Source: Diplolepis rosae (taxonomy: Eukaryota; Arthropoda; Insecta; Hymenoptera; Diplolepididae). Taken from it: DNA of 64,000 nt. Location: contig JAPYXD010000555.1 in assembly GCA_030998225.1 (NCBI GenBank), positions 3,348,001-3,412,000 on the forward strand, written 5' to 3'. This document shows, in pieces, positions 23,438 through 35,900 of this stretch (its first letter is position 1; each line of letters starts with the position of its first letter). The position numbers and the translations under genes are program-made. The notes beneath the pieces are model-generated. The model was not told the DNA's origin, made no database searches, and worked only from the letters and a program-made list of their open reading frames with translations.

Positions 23438-25082
23438 TCACTTTAAAAATTGTTTTATTTGTTTTGTCTGGTGTTGCATACTGTATTGAGCATGTTCTGC
23501 TTTATTAATGAGGGAATCTAGTTTGTCAATATGAGATCCTATCTTTTGATTAAAATCAATCTTTTTATGTGAAATAGAAGTAGGTTTTATCCCATCTTCT
23601 AAATTTTCAACACCCTCTGAGTTTTCACTTGACTTGCTCATTTCAATTTCATCTTTTTTTTCTTCTCTTCCTTTTTCTTCTAGAGCGTTCACCTCATTGC
23701 TGCCATTGGATTTTCGGGCTTTGTGCTCGGGTGTGCCTGGGTGTGACTTGGCACGAACTTTCAACAGAGTCCCTAAAGTTCCGCACACTGTCTGCAATTC
23801 AAATTTCAGTCTGCATTACTGAATAATATTCTTCCTCCATAACACTTGAAATGTTTATGATTCTTTGAACTATGAAATTTGATTGCAAGACAGAAAATCA
23901 TCTATACGTATAAGGAAGTATATAAACATATTTGTTTAAACTTTATCAATGTTAATATTTTTATGACATTTTATGAAAACATTTTTTTTTATTCTCTATA
24001 TTTTTTTGAGTATGTGTGTAGATTTTCAGGGCAATCTGATTTTTTTTCTTGGAAAAATAAATAAAATTAAATGTTACTATGATTTACGAATAACGCGTTT
24101 TTAGCGAAAATTAGCTTTTGACACAAAATAGTTTATTTATTTTATAATATTTCTGAATTATATGGAAAATAGAATATAACAGGTATCCCTATAAAAACAC
24201 AATATATATATATTGCCTTTATGTATATACAAATATAATTTAGTAACACAATTTTGGCAGCCTGCCTCTAAGTGCATTAAAGCTTCACTATACAAGACTT
24301 TACTTTAAACTCCGTTTTCCACAAGTTGTGATTTTCCGTGTTTGTTGCAACATATGTTTGAATAAAATCTAAAGTATTAAGCACAGGCCTTTGAAATTTT
24401 TACCACTTATTCTTTGTTATATTATCAATATTTTTGGGTATGGAAAGCACTCTAGCTAAAAAAATAACTACAACATATAAAAAAAAATATTTTGGGATAT
24501 TTTTATTTATTTTTTTATTTTATTTGTAATGATAATTGGTTAAAAAACAAAAAAGTTATTCAAAGACAAAAAATGTTTACAAAATAAAAAAAGTCTATAC
24601 TCAAAAAATAAAAATATTAAAGGTGGCGGATCCCCTTAAAATTATGAGGGTTCAATTATTCTTTATTTCGATTTTTTTCATTTCTTTAAAAAATTACCTT
24701 GAACCTGTTGATTTTTTTTTGCGTTGCACTGAGTATACTATTTAATTCGTCCAATCCTCCGCCAATGCGTTTAATGCCTTCATCCGTCTGTTCCAAATTC
24801 TAGTTAGGAAAGTTTCCAAAATAAAGCAGAAAACAAAATTAAGTTTGGGATATGTATATGTATTTTAACTTTAGATAGACTAAAAAGATGGTTGTTTTTT
24901 AGAAATTTATAGACCTTTTGAATTTTTAAATATTTTACCTTGGCTTGAAGATCGTCTTGGTCTTCTTGTTCGACAATATCTCTTTTTTGAGCTTCTTCAC
25001 TTTTAACCCATTCCTCCTCAATTGGGGCTGCTAATCCAAGCAGTTCTGCCCTCTGACAAGCATATTTATAGTCTTCAGACAT
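23438..25082 (-). CDS. small charged coiled-coil protein, three exons (~199 aa), not identified
   Basis: Exons 25082-24939, 24799-24698 and 23791-23438 join in phase 0 at GTAAAA and GTAATT donors. They run from an ATG (MSEDYKYACQRAELLGLAAP) to a TGA, so the gene looks complete and intact. Exon 1 is acidic (EEEWVKSEEAQKRDI). Exon 2 has NLEQTDEGIKRIGGGLDELN and LSATQKKINRFK, a heptad-like amphipathic segment. Exon 3 starts TVCGTLGTLLKVRAKS, has a long charged Ser/Glu/Lys linker, and ends in a second helix with IDKLDSLINKAEHAQY and KQIKQFLK. No signal peptide or membrane segment. The two helices separated by a linker loosely resemble SNAP-25-like SNARE layout, but I do not see a definite ionic-layer glutamine register, so that is only a suggestion. 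Confidence 0.8.
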
Positions 25083-25089
25083 ATTACTT

Positions 25090-25985
25090 ACCGTTTTTTA
25101 GGCACAAACTTCTCACAGTATTTTTATAATTTTTTAAGTCACTAACTTTTGCGATTTTTTCGATTTTTATTCTACTAGTTTATCATCTCTCCTTTATGAT
25201 ATTCTCTGTACCACGAGTTGGCGATACTACCCTTCAATTCCGACGGAATCCATATTGAAGCTGCATTTGCGCAAACTCAGCTTAAAAAGTAAACTTGCTT
25301 ACGCTAAGTTCTATAGATTCAATATCATTAATCTTCTCAATTTAGCTGACATGGTGAAATTTATAGGATTTCACACATCGATTATGTACGATAAAACATC
25401 TATGTACTACTCTATCAAATTGATTATTTTGAATTAGAGTTGAATTTAGATTACAAATATTTATGAAAAATTTAATCATAAGTCAACATAGAGAAAAATA
25501 AAGATAAGGAAATCGGAACTGATTTCTGGAATTTCTGTAAAGAAAATTTACGTTTGGTTCTTTCTAACTTCTTTCCAACAATAAGTGGAAAACAGTGTGA
25601 AGCAAATTAACAATTATTGCTGAATTTCAGTAATAATTTCCAAGCAACATATTCTTCTGATGTTTGGGGAATCAGTAAAAAAAAACCAAACGTACATTAT
25701 TTTTTACACAAATACCAGTAATCTTTGTGTGTCAAAAGTGATTGATTTTCAGTCAATAATGATTGATAAATCACAAATGATTGTAAAGCAAGAAGTCAGT
25801 CACCGATTGAAATTGTTAAGAATTCTAACTGATTTAGATATAGAGAGAATCCCGAATAATTTAACTCCATTTTTCTCCGTGAATAAGAAACTTGCAATTA
25901 AATTTTTTTCCCCTAGTTTCACATTATGCCTAGTTTTTCCCCTTCTTACAAGAATGATACATTCGCCAAATTGATATAAATATAA
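25090..25985. other. intergenic AT-rich sequence
   Basis: Upstream of the coiled-coil gene (minus strand); it should hold that gene's promoter, but I cannot point to a specific element. No other gene seen. Confidence 0.4.
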
Positions 25986-25989
25986 ATTG

Positions 25990-26240
25990 ATATAAAAATA
26001 TCTACCCGTCTCGCAGGCACATGCTTGTCGCACGCCCGGGGCGCGCGATTCGGACGTCGCGCTTCGCGCTCGGTCTTATATATACTTCGCATACATATAA
26101 GTTTATTTCTTGTAAATTGATACTGAAGCTCAAGTTAATTTTATAATATTGTAGATGTGAATTACATTTTCGCGCTTTGCGCTCGGTTTTCTGTATAAAT
26201 TTCTGTAACTTTCTAATAATTTACATGATTAAGAAAAATT
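25990..26240 (+). repeat. head of the CpG-rich dispersed repeat
   Basis: A CpG-dense start (CGGGGCGCGCGATTCGGACG, CGCGCTTCGCGCTCGG) is followed by AT-rich TGATACTGAAGCTCAAG and TTTCTGTAACTTTCTAATAA. The same order recurs at 49590-49960, 57310-57760 and inverted at 54770-55010. Confidence 0.65.
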
Positions 26241-26241
26241 T

Positions 26242-26321
26242 CAAATTAATTAGTTGAGTTTGAAATTTTTGTCACTGCCTACAAGAAATTTCAAACTCAA
26301 CTAATTAGTTTGAAATCATTC
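26242..26321. repeat. palindrome next to SINE
   Basis: TTTCAAATTAATTAGTTGAG is inverted as CTCAACTAATTAGTTTGAAA around a 17-nt loop that matches the SINE tail (GTCACTGCC). Confidence 0.5.
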
Positions 26322-26384
26322 ACAGCCGCAAGGCAGAGCCACTAGGCGATATAAGGAGATCTTCCTGTGGAGAAGGAGATGACG

Positions 26385-26530
26385 GACGCCTGTGTAGCTC
26401 AGTGGTTAGAGCAGTCGACTGGCAATCGAAAGATCTGGGCTCGAATCCCAGCGCAGTCGAAAGCGTCTTTCTTTCCACAGAAAGATTTTCAAATTCTTTA
26501 AATATCATTTATAAATTTCAAGAATTTGAA
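26385..26530 (+). repeat. tRNA-derived SINE, best-preserved head
   Basis: Internal pol III promoter is visible: box A TAGCTCAGTGGTTAGAGC and box B GGGCTCGAATCCCAGC at normal spacing, with a tRNA-like fold whose anticodon loop CTGGCAA would read GGC. It continues into the SINE body (AGCGTCTTTCTTTCCACAG). Not a functional tRNA, since acceptor pairing is incomplete and the body continues. Other copies: 15965, 56440, 59180 (-), 63425 (-). Confidence 0.75.
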
Positions 26531-26934
26531 GGATATGAAATTTTGTTTTTTATTGACTTTTGATACTTTTAATCAATTTAAAAATGTAGATTAAGTCTAA
26601 CAAGATCAGCTGTCGAAGCATTAAGGATGGTAATTTACATTGATTCGAAATCGGATCAGTTTAATGGTCACATAAATCACAATCTGACTATTATTCGGGG
26701 ATTGGAGACGTACCGAGCCGTCTATAGTCATTCATAATTAATTTAAAATCTCATCAGTCGCTGTTTCGTCTAGTGGTTTCATTCTACAGAGGTTGGATTC
26801 GTGTAATTTTAACGATACAATATAAGGTTATAGGTTCTGATACTGGTCTTTCATCTTGCATTACTCGTCAGAACAGTCGTCATACAACATTCGAGGAATA
26901 TATTGAGTCCGGCAAACACAGATTCTTTTACAAA

Positions 26935-29900
26935 ATGTTGAATGGAAAATTCGTTTCTCTTTCACGTGTATTTTTTTTAATAAATGTATTTTTTCTCGTC
27001 AATAGTATTTCAGTAAGTATATGTCAATTAATTAATTCACAATTGATCAAATCTTTGATAAAAATTGGAAAACTAGTATCTTAAGAGGATTTAACATATA
27101 TATCTCGCAACAACTTATAATTTTCGAATTTATTCATAAACAATAAATTAAATGAATTCTTTGTATACTAATTTTGATTGTATCTTAATATCTGATTATT
27201 TTTTGATTTCATAATTTACTTGATACCTGAAATTTACATTTTTTTAAATTGATCTTAATTTCGAATGGCCCTTTAATTTAAAGTTGGTCAATACTAATAC
27301 TTCATATCTCATTTAAAGTATTAGTTGATTTATTTTCATGCTTCGTATATCATAAAATATGTGAATTTAATGACAATGTCTTTAATTCCGAGTCAGTTAT
27401 TAATTCTTTCCTGAAGCGTGGCGAAATTTTAATTTTACTGGGCAATAAAATTGATCGCTTTTATATCATACCCAAGATGTATTCGATTCGATAATAAGAA
27501 ATCTCCAATTTTATGCGTGGATAATTTTTTATGAAAACTATTTGTGTATTTTAAAATCATTTATAAATTGTGTGAAAAATTTAAGCTATAGTAAATTATA
27601 AAAAAATAAACATATAAAATGTTCAGAAAAATTGAAATCATATGAACTTTCAATTCTTCTTCAATAAGATATCATTGTGATACTGTATAATTAATATTTA
27701 ATTTTATTTGAATGTTATTTTACCTTTATTTACATTCTTTATCGTTGTTTTAGGCCATAGACTATTTCTCAAGCAGACAAGATAATCTTCCGGAAAATGT
27801 GACACGATCAGACGCTAGAACAACTCGTCAATTTTTAGAACAAACCACTAAAATTCAAAAACTAAAAAGAAAATATACTCTTCAAGAAGGGACAGAACAT
27901 TTGTTACAATTTGGAGCTCTTCTCCGAACTCAAATTTTGGATATCTTTGGCTATTTAGTTTATGACCGTTATGATGACTTTTCCATCACTCAAATGGAAG
28001 CTCTTTATAAAGTTTATCATGAAACCCTCGAAAGAAAGTACAACATTTTTGATATTGTCCCCAGCATATTAAAAAATGCTGACATCCGACCAAGTAAGGT
28101 CTGTCGATATATAAATGAAAATGTTCGCACTTGTTTGAAGGAAAGTTCGCAAGTGTGCATGAGTATAAGAAAACATAATAAACGTCGTTTAATAAATCTT
28201 AACAAAACTCCTCAAATTTTTCAATTAGCCAAGATCAAGGAAAATTTTCCTAATGGATTTTCTTTAAAGATTATTTTGAAGCATTTGCAGAATGGTTCTT
28301 TAAAATTTACTCCATCTTTACTATCAGGTCTTTTGCACAATATTCAGTATGATAGTTTTGATGATGAAGTGAGAACCGCAGAACGGGAGCTGATTCTTCA
28401 TCTTTTGAAGTCTTCCAAAATCTCAAAATACTCGATACTAATGACAAATGAAGAGATAAAAAATGAAAGAACTGTTAGTGGATTATTGAAAAACTATCTT
28501 AAAAATGCATCAATTGAATTTGAAAGCCCTGCTAATTCCTATGCTGAAATCTTGGCAGAACATGTAGTTCGAGAAGTGGAAGCAATAAGCGAAAATATTG
28601 AATCACTCGGTATAGTTTACGAAAATAATACCATCAATCTGAAATATCTTTTTAATTTGATTTTGCCTCCAGACGTTGTAGATAACGATATCACTGAAGC
28701 CAAAGATTATATTTTAAAGAAAATAGAAGAATTTCAAATTGTCTCAAAATATTTGAGGATTGAAAAATATCAGCAAGCTGGGCCTGATCAATTATTGATG
28801 GAAATTTTAGGGCAAATGAGGGATATCCATTTCGCTAATGATATTGTCAGTTCACTTCATACTCATGCAAGCTTTTGGCATAGAAGTCGTGCAATTGAAG
28901 GTCTTAATGAATTACTTGATCTTTTTCCTGCATATGAAAATTTAAGAAAAGTCGAAGGTTATAAGGATATGATGAATGACATTGATCAAATCAGGAATCG
29001 TTTGTGGGGTTCAAAAAATGTCACGATTGAACTTTATTGTTCAAATCCAAGAGCCTGTCTTCAGATTGGATTGCGGGTGGTGATGAAATGTGAATTTATT
29101 GACGAAGATACGAAAAATCTTATTAAAAAGTTTTCTAATAATGTTACACCCAAAGGCTCTTTAATTGAAGAGGAATGCTTTTCAACCAAGATGCCATCAC
29201 AGAAGTGTCAAACTGAAGGTCCTAAGATTTTATCAGAATCTAGGAAAAATTCAGGTGTTGGTAAATAAGGATTAGTTAATATTGATATTTATTCTTATAA
29301 TATTCATTAATAATCTTCTTTTATTTTAATTTGAACTTTTTTTTCTCCTCATTCCTCCTAGAAGTAAAGAGATAAAAATCCTATCACTTTTAATCCCTTT
29401 CTATCTCTTAGATAGAAAGAGATGTGTAAATTTTATCCCTCATCTATTCATCTGTATCTCTTTTTATCCCTTGTCTATTCACCTCTATCTCTTTCTATTT
29501 CTTTGTCAATCCAGATTGATGCCTCTCTCTTTCATCCCCATTTTCTTTATCTCTGCCTAATTCACATCTATCCACCTGTATCTATTTATATCTCTTTTCT
29601 ATCCACCACTATTACTTTCTATCTTTTGTTTATCAAAATTTACATATATTTCTTTCAATACCCTTCTCTTAATTTCAGCCTATCTCTTGTATATTGACCT
29701 ATATCTTATTCTATCTTTTTGCCTATCCAAATTTACGGCTATATCTTTCAATGTTCTTATCTTTATTTCAATATTTACTTCTATCACTTTATATCTCTTG
29801 TATATCTCTTTGTTAATCCAGAATGTATCAGTAATTACAAATAATTACTTTTATTTAACGAATAGAAAGGAGATAGAAAATGACACAACAAATATAAAGG

Positions 29901-32900
29901 GTGATCAAATAAGAACATCCGGAAGTTTTTTTCTAAATAAAACACATAATAATCAATTTAATAATCAAAAATCGTATTTGAGAGGTTATTTCGGTTTATG
30001 ATATTTAATATTTGAAGATAATTTTGTTTAAATGTTGTCCGCAACTAGCTCTCACATGGTCCAGTCTGTGGGTCCAATTTTCGAGCACTCGGGCATATCG
30101 GCCGGTCTTCCGTTAATAACGCGTGTTATGTTCACTTCCAATGCATCAATCGATTGTGATTCATCAACATAAACAAGTGATTCCACAAACTCCCACAAAA
30201 TGTAATCCAACGGCGTCAGATCACAAGATCTTGGAAGTCAATACACGGGTCCATTTCTTGAGATGATTTGTTCATGAACATTTTCTTTCTTTCTTTTCTA
30301 CGCACTTCATTCGGTGGATGAAGGTCCAATAATGTAAAACTCGATCGAAGTTTATTAATTGTTTCGCGAATAGTGCGTTCAGTTTAATGATTATGAACAC
30401 CATAAAATGGTCAAAGAGCACGAAAAACATTTTTTACTGAAATAAATTTTCACAATTTGTATACGTTGTTCAGGCGTAAATCTATTCATGGTGAAATGAC
30501 AGTGAATACTGAAAGAAAATGTCATATGGACATGAAAATTGTTACGCGTGATATGCCCGAGAATCTCTGTTGAAAAAAGTACCTCGTATTGGATCAACCT
30601 TTACAAGGTATAGACCGAAATAGAGAAAAGGGTATTCGAAGATTGAATTGATTTTGGATTGACAAAGGGATAGAAAAAGTTTGATGGGGATAGTCGAGGA
30701 ATAGACATGAATAGCGAAATATATCTCATGAGAAACATCAAGAGTTTTAGCAGTTATCTCATGTTCTACCTTAGCTCAGTAGACTAAGCGCTTGGCAATA
30801 TATCGATGCGTGCGTGGTTAGGGTTCGAGTCTCGGTACATGCTGATTTTTTTCAGTGTTATACGCGTTAGCAACAAATTTAGAATATTGGTTTTGTACAA
30901 AGTAATGTATTTATAAAATTGTTAAATATATGCTAGATGTATAAAAATTAACAAGTTTGAAACGAAGATCGAGAAGGGAATACACAATGTAATCCAAATT
31001 TTGTTTACAATGATACACGGAGAGAAATAACTGGTGGCAAGCACATGGAACTCACAAAGTGTTACACACATGTCAAATGACGATTGTGAAAAACGCAAAT
31101 TCAAATGTTTGACACTACTCTCTAAATCTGAATCAGTCAAACTTTCACTGATTAAATCAGTGATTTACCTTTTCACTGATTCATCAGTGAAAAAATATTT
31201 TTCACTGTTAAATAAGTTAAGTTTCACTGATATAATCAGTGAAATTTGACTGATTTACAGTAATCTCTTTTTAGCTATTTGAATCAGTCAAATTTCACTG
31301 ATAATCATTAGATTTTGACTGATTCAAATTTAGAGAGTAGGCAACGTTCTTGCTCATCCTATTAAATATTCGTGCGTGTAGCACTAGCGACTCGGAGCTC
31401 GAACGCATGAACGCTGAGTATATGATGCATGGCTTTCTTTATGTTCCAAACGCTTCAGCTTCACGTGCGGCGCACGTGTATCTCAAGCGTTCCCAAGGCA
31501 TATGAGGATATGAATAGTAAATTTTGTAATATCACATACTTTTTATGTGAATAAATAGTATTTTGTCCTTGTAGATTACTATGCTCAGCTCGCATGAATT
31601 TTGAGCATTTATTACTCGAGTTTATAAGTACAACTATTTGAACAGTCACAACTGCCAAACACTGGTCTCTTTCGAGTGCATGCCACCAGTTATTTCTCTT
31701 CGTGTAGAAAGAGAAATATTACCGGATGCAGGAATGGACGGGGGGCTAGAAAGATAAAGATATTACCGAACGTAGGGATAGTCTAAAGATAGGAAGAGAT
31801 AGACATTATAGAATAAGGGATAAACTGAGGGATAGAAAGAGATCGACCTTGGCATGGTGGATATTATTTTGGAGATAAAGACATAGCGTTTTGAGGATGC
31901 AAATCGGCTAATTGGAAGAGATAGAAAAGGTTTTATCTCTTTCTGTACTCCGGTTTCTATCTCTTTCTATCTTTTTATTTCCAGCAGGTTATGTTTTTTT
32001 TTTCATTCATTATTCACTTGATAAACGGTTTTTTTTGTCGAGTCTCATAGATGTTTCGAAGCATTTATGAATAAATATACATACAAATATACAATACATG
32101 AAACAACTTATGTAAATAAATAAAGAGCCAAATATTGTGATGTTTATTTCATAAAATGTATTTTTTAATAATCTATTACCAATATCAATTTAAATTTGAC
32201 TTTTTAGGTTTGATTTTTCTTCTTTTTTTATTTTGTATTTATAATGAGATTTAATACCACTATTTTTTCATTTTGAGGTAATGACATTTTGTACTTTTTC
32301 TCCTCAATTTGTCGTTGTATTTCCTACGATGGATACGCAAAATCATGTATTGTCCACTTCAATCTAAAAATTGGAATGCAAGAAAATGAATGTTTCAAGT
32401 TTCCTTGTATAACTTAAAACTTTTTCATTCCTTTATTATACTGTTCTCATTTTTCAAACATTTTTTTCAATTGATCAATTACCATTAATCATTTTTTTCG
32501 ATATTTTCAGATTCAACTGAAGCAAAAATGATCACTGAAGAACCAAAGGTGATGTTACCTCCGTATACTGAAAAGATGGCGAGTGAAGGAAAAGAATTGA
32601 AATCTACAACTTCGTTTGATAATGTTGGAATTTTCTCAGAAATATTAACTTCAATAGCTCCTGAAAAGATCAGCAAAATTGAAATACTAGACGACTCAAT
32701 TGAAAGTGATACAACTGCACAAGCAGAGAATATTTCTGAAACTCAAGACTCTAGCGTGCTAACAACAACCAGAATACCAATTTCAGCACCAACAAAAATA
32801 ACATTAGAAGCAACAACAATGATGACAACAATAGAAATAACATCCACCAATGACAAATCAGAAGATACGGTCACTGCGGAGCTACCAACTTCAGAATGTA

Positions 32901-35900
32901 GTGTCTCTGGAGAATGTTCCACCGATTGTAATGATCAAGAATGTTCAACTAGTAAAGAAGATTGCTCCGGTCAGAATTGTTCATCCACAGAAAAATGTGA
33001 AGGTTCGGATTGTCCTTCAATCGAGTGTATTGGTAATGAATGTTCAACACCTAAGGTTGTAGAAGCCACTACATGTTTGGGTGGAAGTTGCTTTGATGGA
33101 GATGCAGGAAATAATAATTGCGAGGGTACTGACTGTCAAACCAAAGAAGAAAATCATAATTGTACAGGATCTTTTTGTTCAAACAACGACAAAAAAGACG
33201 ATTGTCAAGGTTCTAGTTGCCTTGCAGATAATGGGGAAGCTAATTGTACAGGATCAGATTGCCCAGGAGAAAAAAATAAATGCGAAGGACCTGTATGTAT
33301 AGATAAGAAAGTAATCACTAATTGCTCAGAAACGGATTCTGATTGTACAAGTAAAGAGGAAAAAATTAAATCTAATTGTACACGAACTAGTTGTCTACAT
33401 CAAGAAGAAGAAAATGATTGCAGTGGACCAAATTGCTATGATGAGGAAGAAAAGCTTGATTGTAAAGGAACTGATTGTTCAAGTAAGGAAGGAGTGCTTA
33501 ATTGTACAGGTGACGACTGTGCTAATAACAAAGAAGTGAATGATTGCATTGGACAAGATTGTCCTGATAAAACAAATAATAATGATTGCATTGGATCCGA
33601 TTGTCCTGATAAAGGAGGAAAAATAACATGCATTGGATCCAATTGTTCTGATAATGAACAAAAAGATCTTTGCAGTGGATCCGACTGTTCTAATGAAGAA
33701 GGAGAAGATGATTGCACTGGACCTGATTGTCCCGATAAAGGAGAAAAAGATGATTGCCGTGGATCTAATTGTCCTGACAGGGAAGCAATTGCTTCGCTAG
33801 CAAATAAAGGTTGTAATGGATCTGATTGTCCAGATCAAGAAGAAAAAAATGACTGCACTGGATATGATTGTCCTGATAAAGGAGAAAAAAATGCATGCAT
33901 TGGACCCGATTGTTCTAATAAAGAAGGAGAAGATGATTGCACTGGACCCGACTGTCCTGATAAAGGAGGAAAAGATGATTGCCATGGATCTAATTGTCCT
34001 AACAAAGAATCAATTCCTTTGCTATCAAGGAAAAATTGCAATGGATCTGATTGTCCAGATAAGGAAGGAAAGGATGATTGCACTGAACCTAATTGTCTTC
34101 ATGAAGAAGAAAAAGATCATTGTATTATACCTGATTGTCCTCATGAAGATAGAAAAGATAATTGCAACGGACCTGATTGTCCTGATGGAGAAAAAAAGGA
34201 TATTTGCAGTGGACCCGACTGTTATGATAAGGAAGGAAAAGATGATTGCCATGGATCTAATTGTCCTATCAAAGAAACAATTGCTATACAATCAAAAAAA
34301 GTTTGCAATGAAACTGATTGTCCAGATAAGGAGGGAAAAGATGATTGCACTGGACCTGACTGTCCTAGTGGAGATAGAAAAAATACTTGCAATGGACCCG
34401 ATTGTCCTAATGAAGATGGGAATGTTGTTTGCACTGGACCTGCTTGTCCTGATGGAGAAAAAAAGGATATTTGCAGTGGACCCGACTGTCCTGATAAAGA
34501 AGGAAAAGATGACTGCACTGGACCTGATTGTCTTCATGAAGAAGAAAAAGATGATTGTATTGGACCTGATTGTCCTAATGATGATAGAAAAGATACATGC
34601 AATGGACCCGATTGTCCTAATAAAATTGTGAAAGAAGAATGCACTGGGCCTGATTGTCCTGATGGAGAAAAAAAGAATATTTGTAGTGGACTCGACTGTC
34701 CTGATAAAGAAGGAAAAGATGACTGCACTGGACCTGATTGTCTTCATGAAGAAGAAAAAGATGATTGTATTGGACCTGATTGTCCTAATGATGATAGAAA
34801 AGATACATGCAATGGACCCGATTGTCCTAATAAAATTGTGAAAGAAGAATGCACTGGGTCTGATTGTCCTGATGGAGAAAAAAAGAATATTTGTAGTGGA
34901 CCCGACTGTCCTGATAAAGAAGAAAAAGATGATTGCCACGGATCTCATTGTCCTAATAAAGAAACAATTGCTTTACAATCAAAAAAAAGTTGCAATGGAT
35001 CTGATTGTCCAGATAAGGAAGGAAAGGAAGATTGCAGTGAACCTGATTGTCTTCATGAAGAAGAAAAAGATGGTTGTATTGGACCTGATTGTCCTGGTGA
35101 AGTAACAAAAAATACTTGCATTGGACCTGATTGTCCTAATGAAGATGGAGAAGAAGATTGCACAGGAGCTAATTGTGCTGATAGAGAAAAAAAGGATATT
35201 TGCAGTGGACCTGACTGTCCTGATAAAGATGGAAAAGATAATTGCCACGGATCTCATTGTCCTAATAAAGAAACAATTGCTTTACAATCAAAAAAAAAGT
35301 TGCAATGGATCTGATTGTCCAGATAAGGAAGGAAAGGAAGATTGCAGTGAACCTGATTGTCTTCATGAAGAAGAAAAAGATGGTTGTATTGGACCTGATT
35401 GTCCTGGTGAAGTAACAAAAAATACTTGCATTGGACCTGATTGTCCTAATGAAGATGGAGAAGAAGATTGCACAGGAGCTAATTGTGCTGATAGAGAAAA
35501 AAAGGATATTTGCAGTGGACCTGACTGTCCTGATAAAGATGGAAAAGATAATTGCCATGGATCTAATTGTCCTAACAAAGAAACAACTGCTTTACAGTCA
35601 AAAAAAGTTTGCAATGGAACTGATTGTCCAGATAAAGAGGGAAAAGATGATTGCACTGGACCTGATTGTCTTCATGAAGAAGAAAAAGATGATTGTATTG
35701 GACCTGATTGTCCTGGTGAAGATACAAAAGATACTTGCATTGAACCTGATTGTCCTAATGAGGATGGAGAAGAAGATTGCACAGGACCTAATTGTGCTGA
35801 TAGAGAAAAAAAGGATATTTGCAGTGGACCTGACTGTCCTGATAAAGAAGGAAAAGATGATTGCCATGGATCTAATTGTCCTAACAAAGAAACAACTGCT

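Noticed and set aside
26400..26475. Functional tRNA gene candidate
   Set aside because: Box A and box B are good, but the sequence continues into a SINE body shared by five or more copies and the acceptor stem does not close.
26740..26770. Possible initiator (TCATCAGTCGC) for the repeat-protein gene
   Set aside because: It fits an insect initiator and lies about 170 bp upstream of the ATG, but short matches like this are too common to annotate without transcript ends.
29422..30001. Open frames of 91 and 104 codons in intron 2
   Set aside because: They are translations of the CTATCT low-complexity array.
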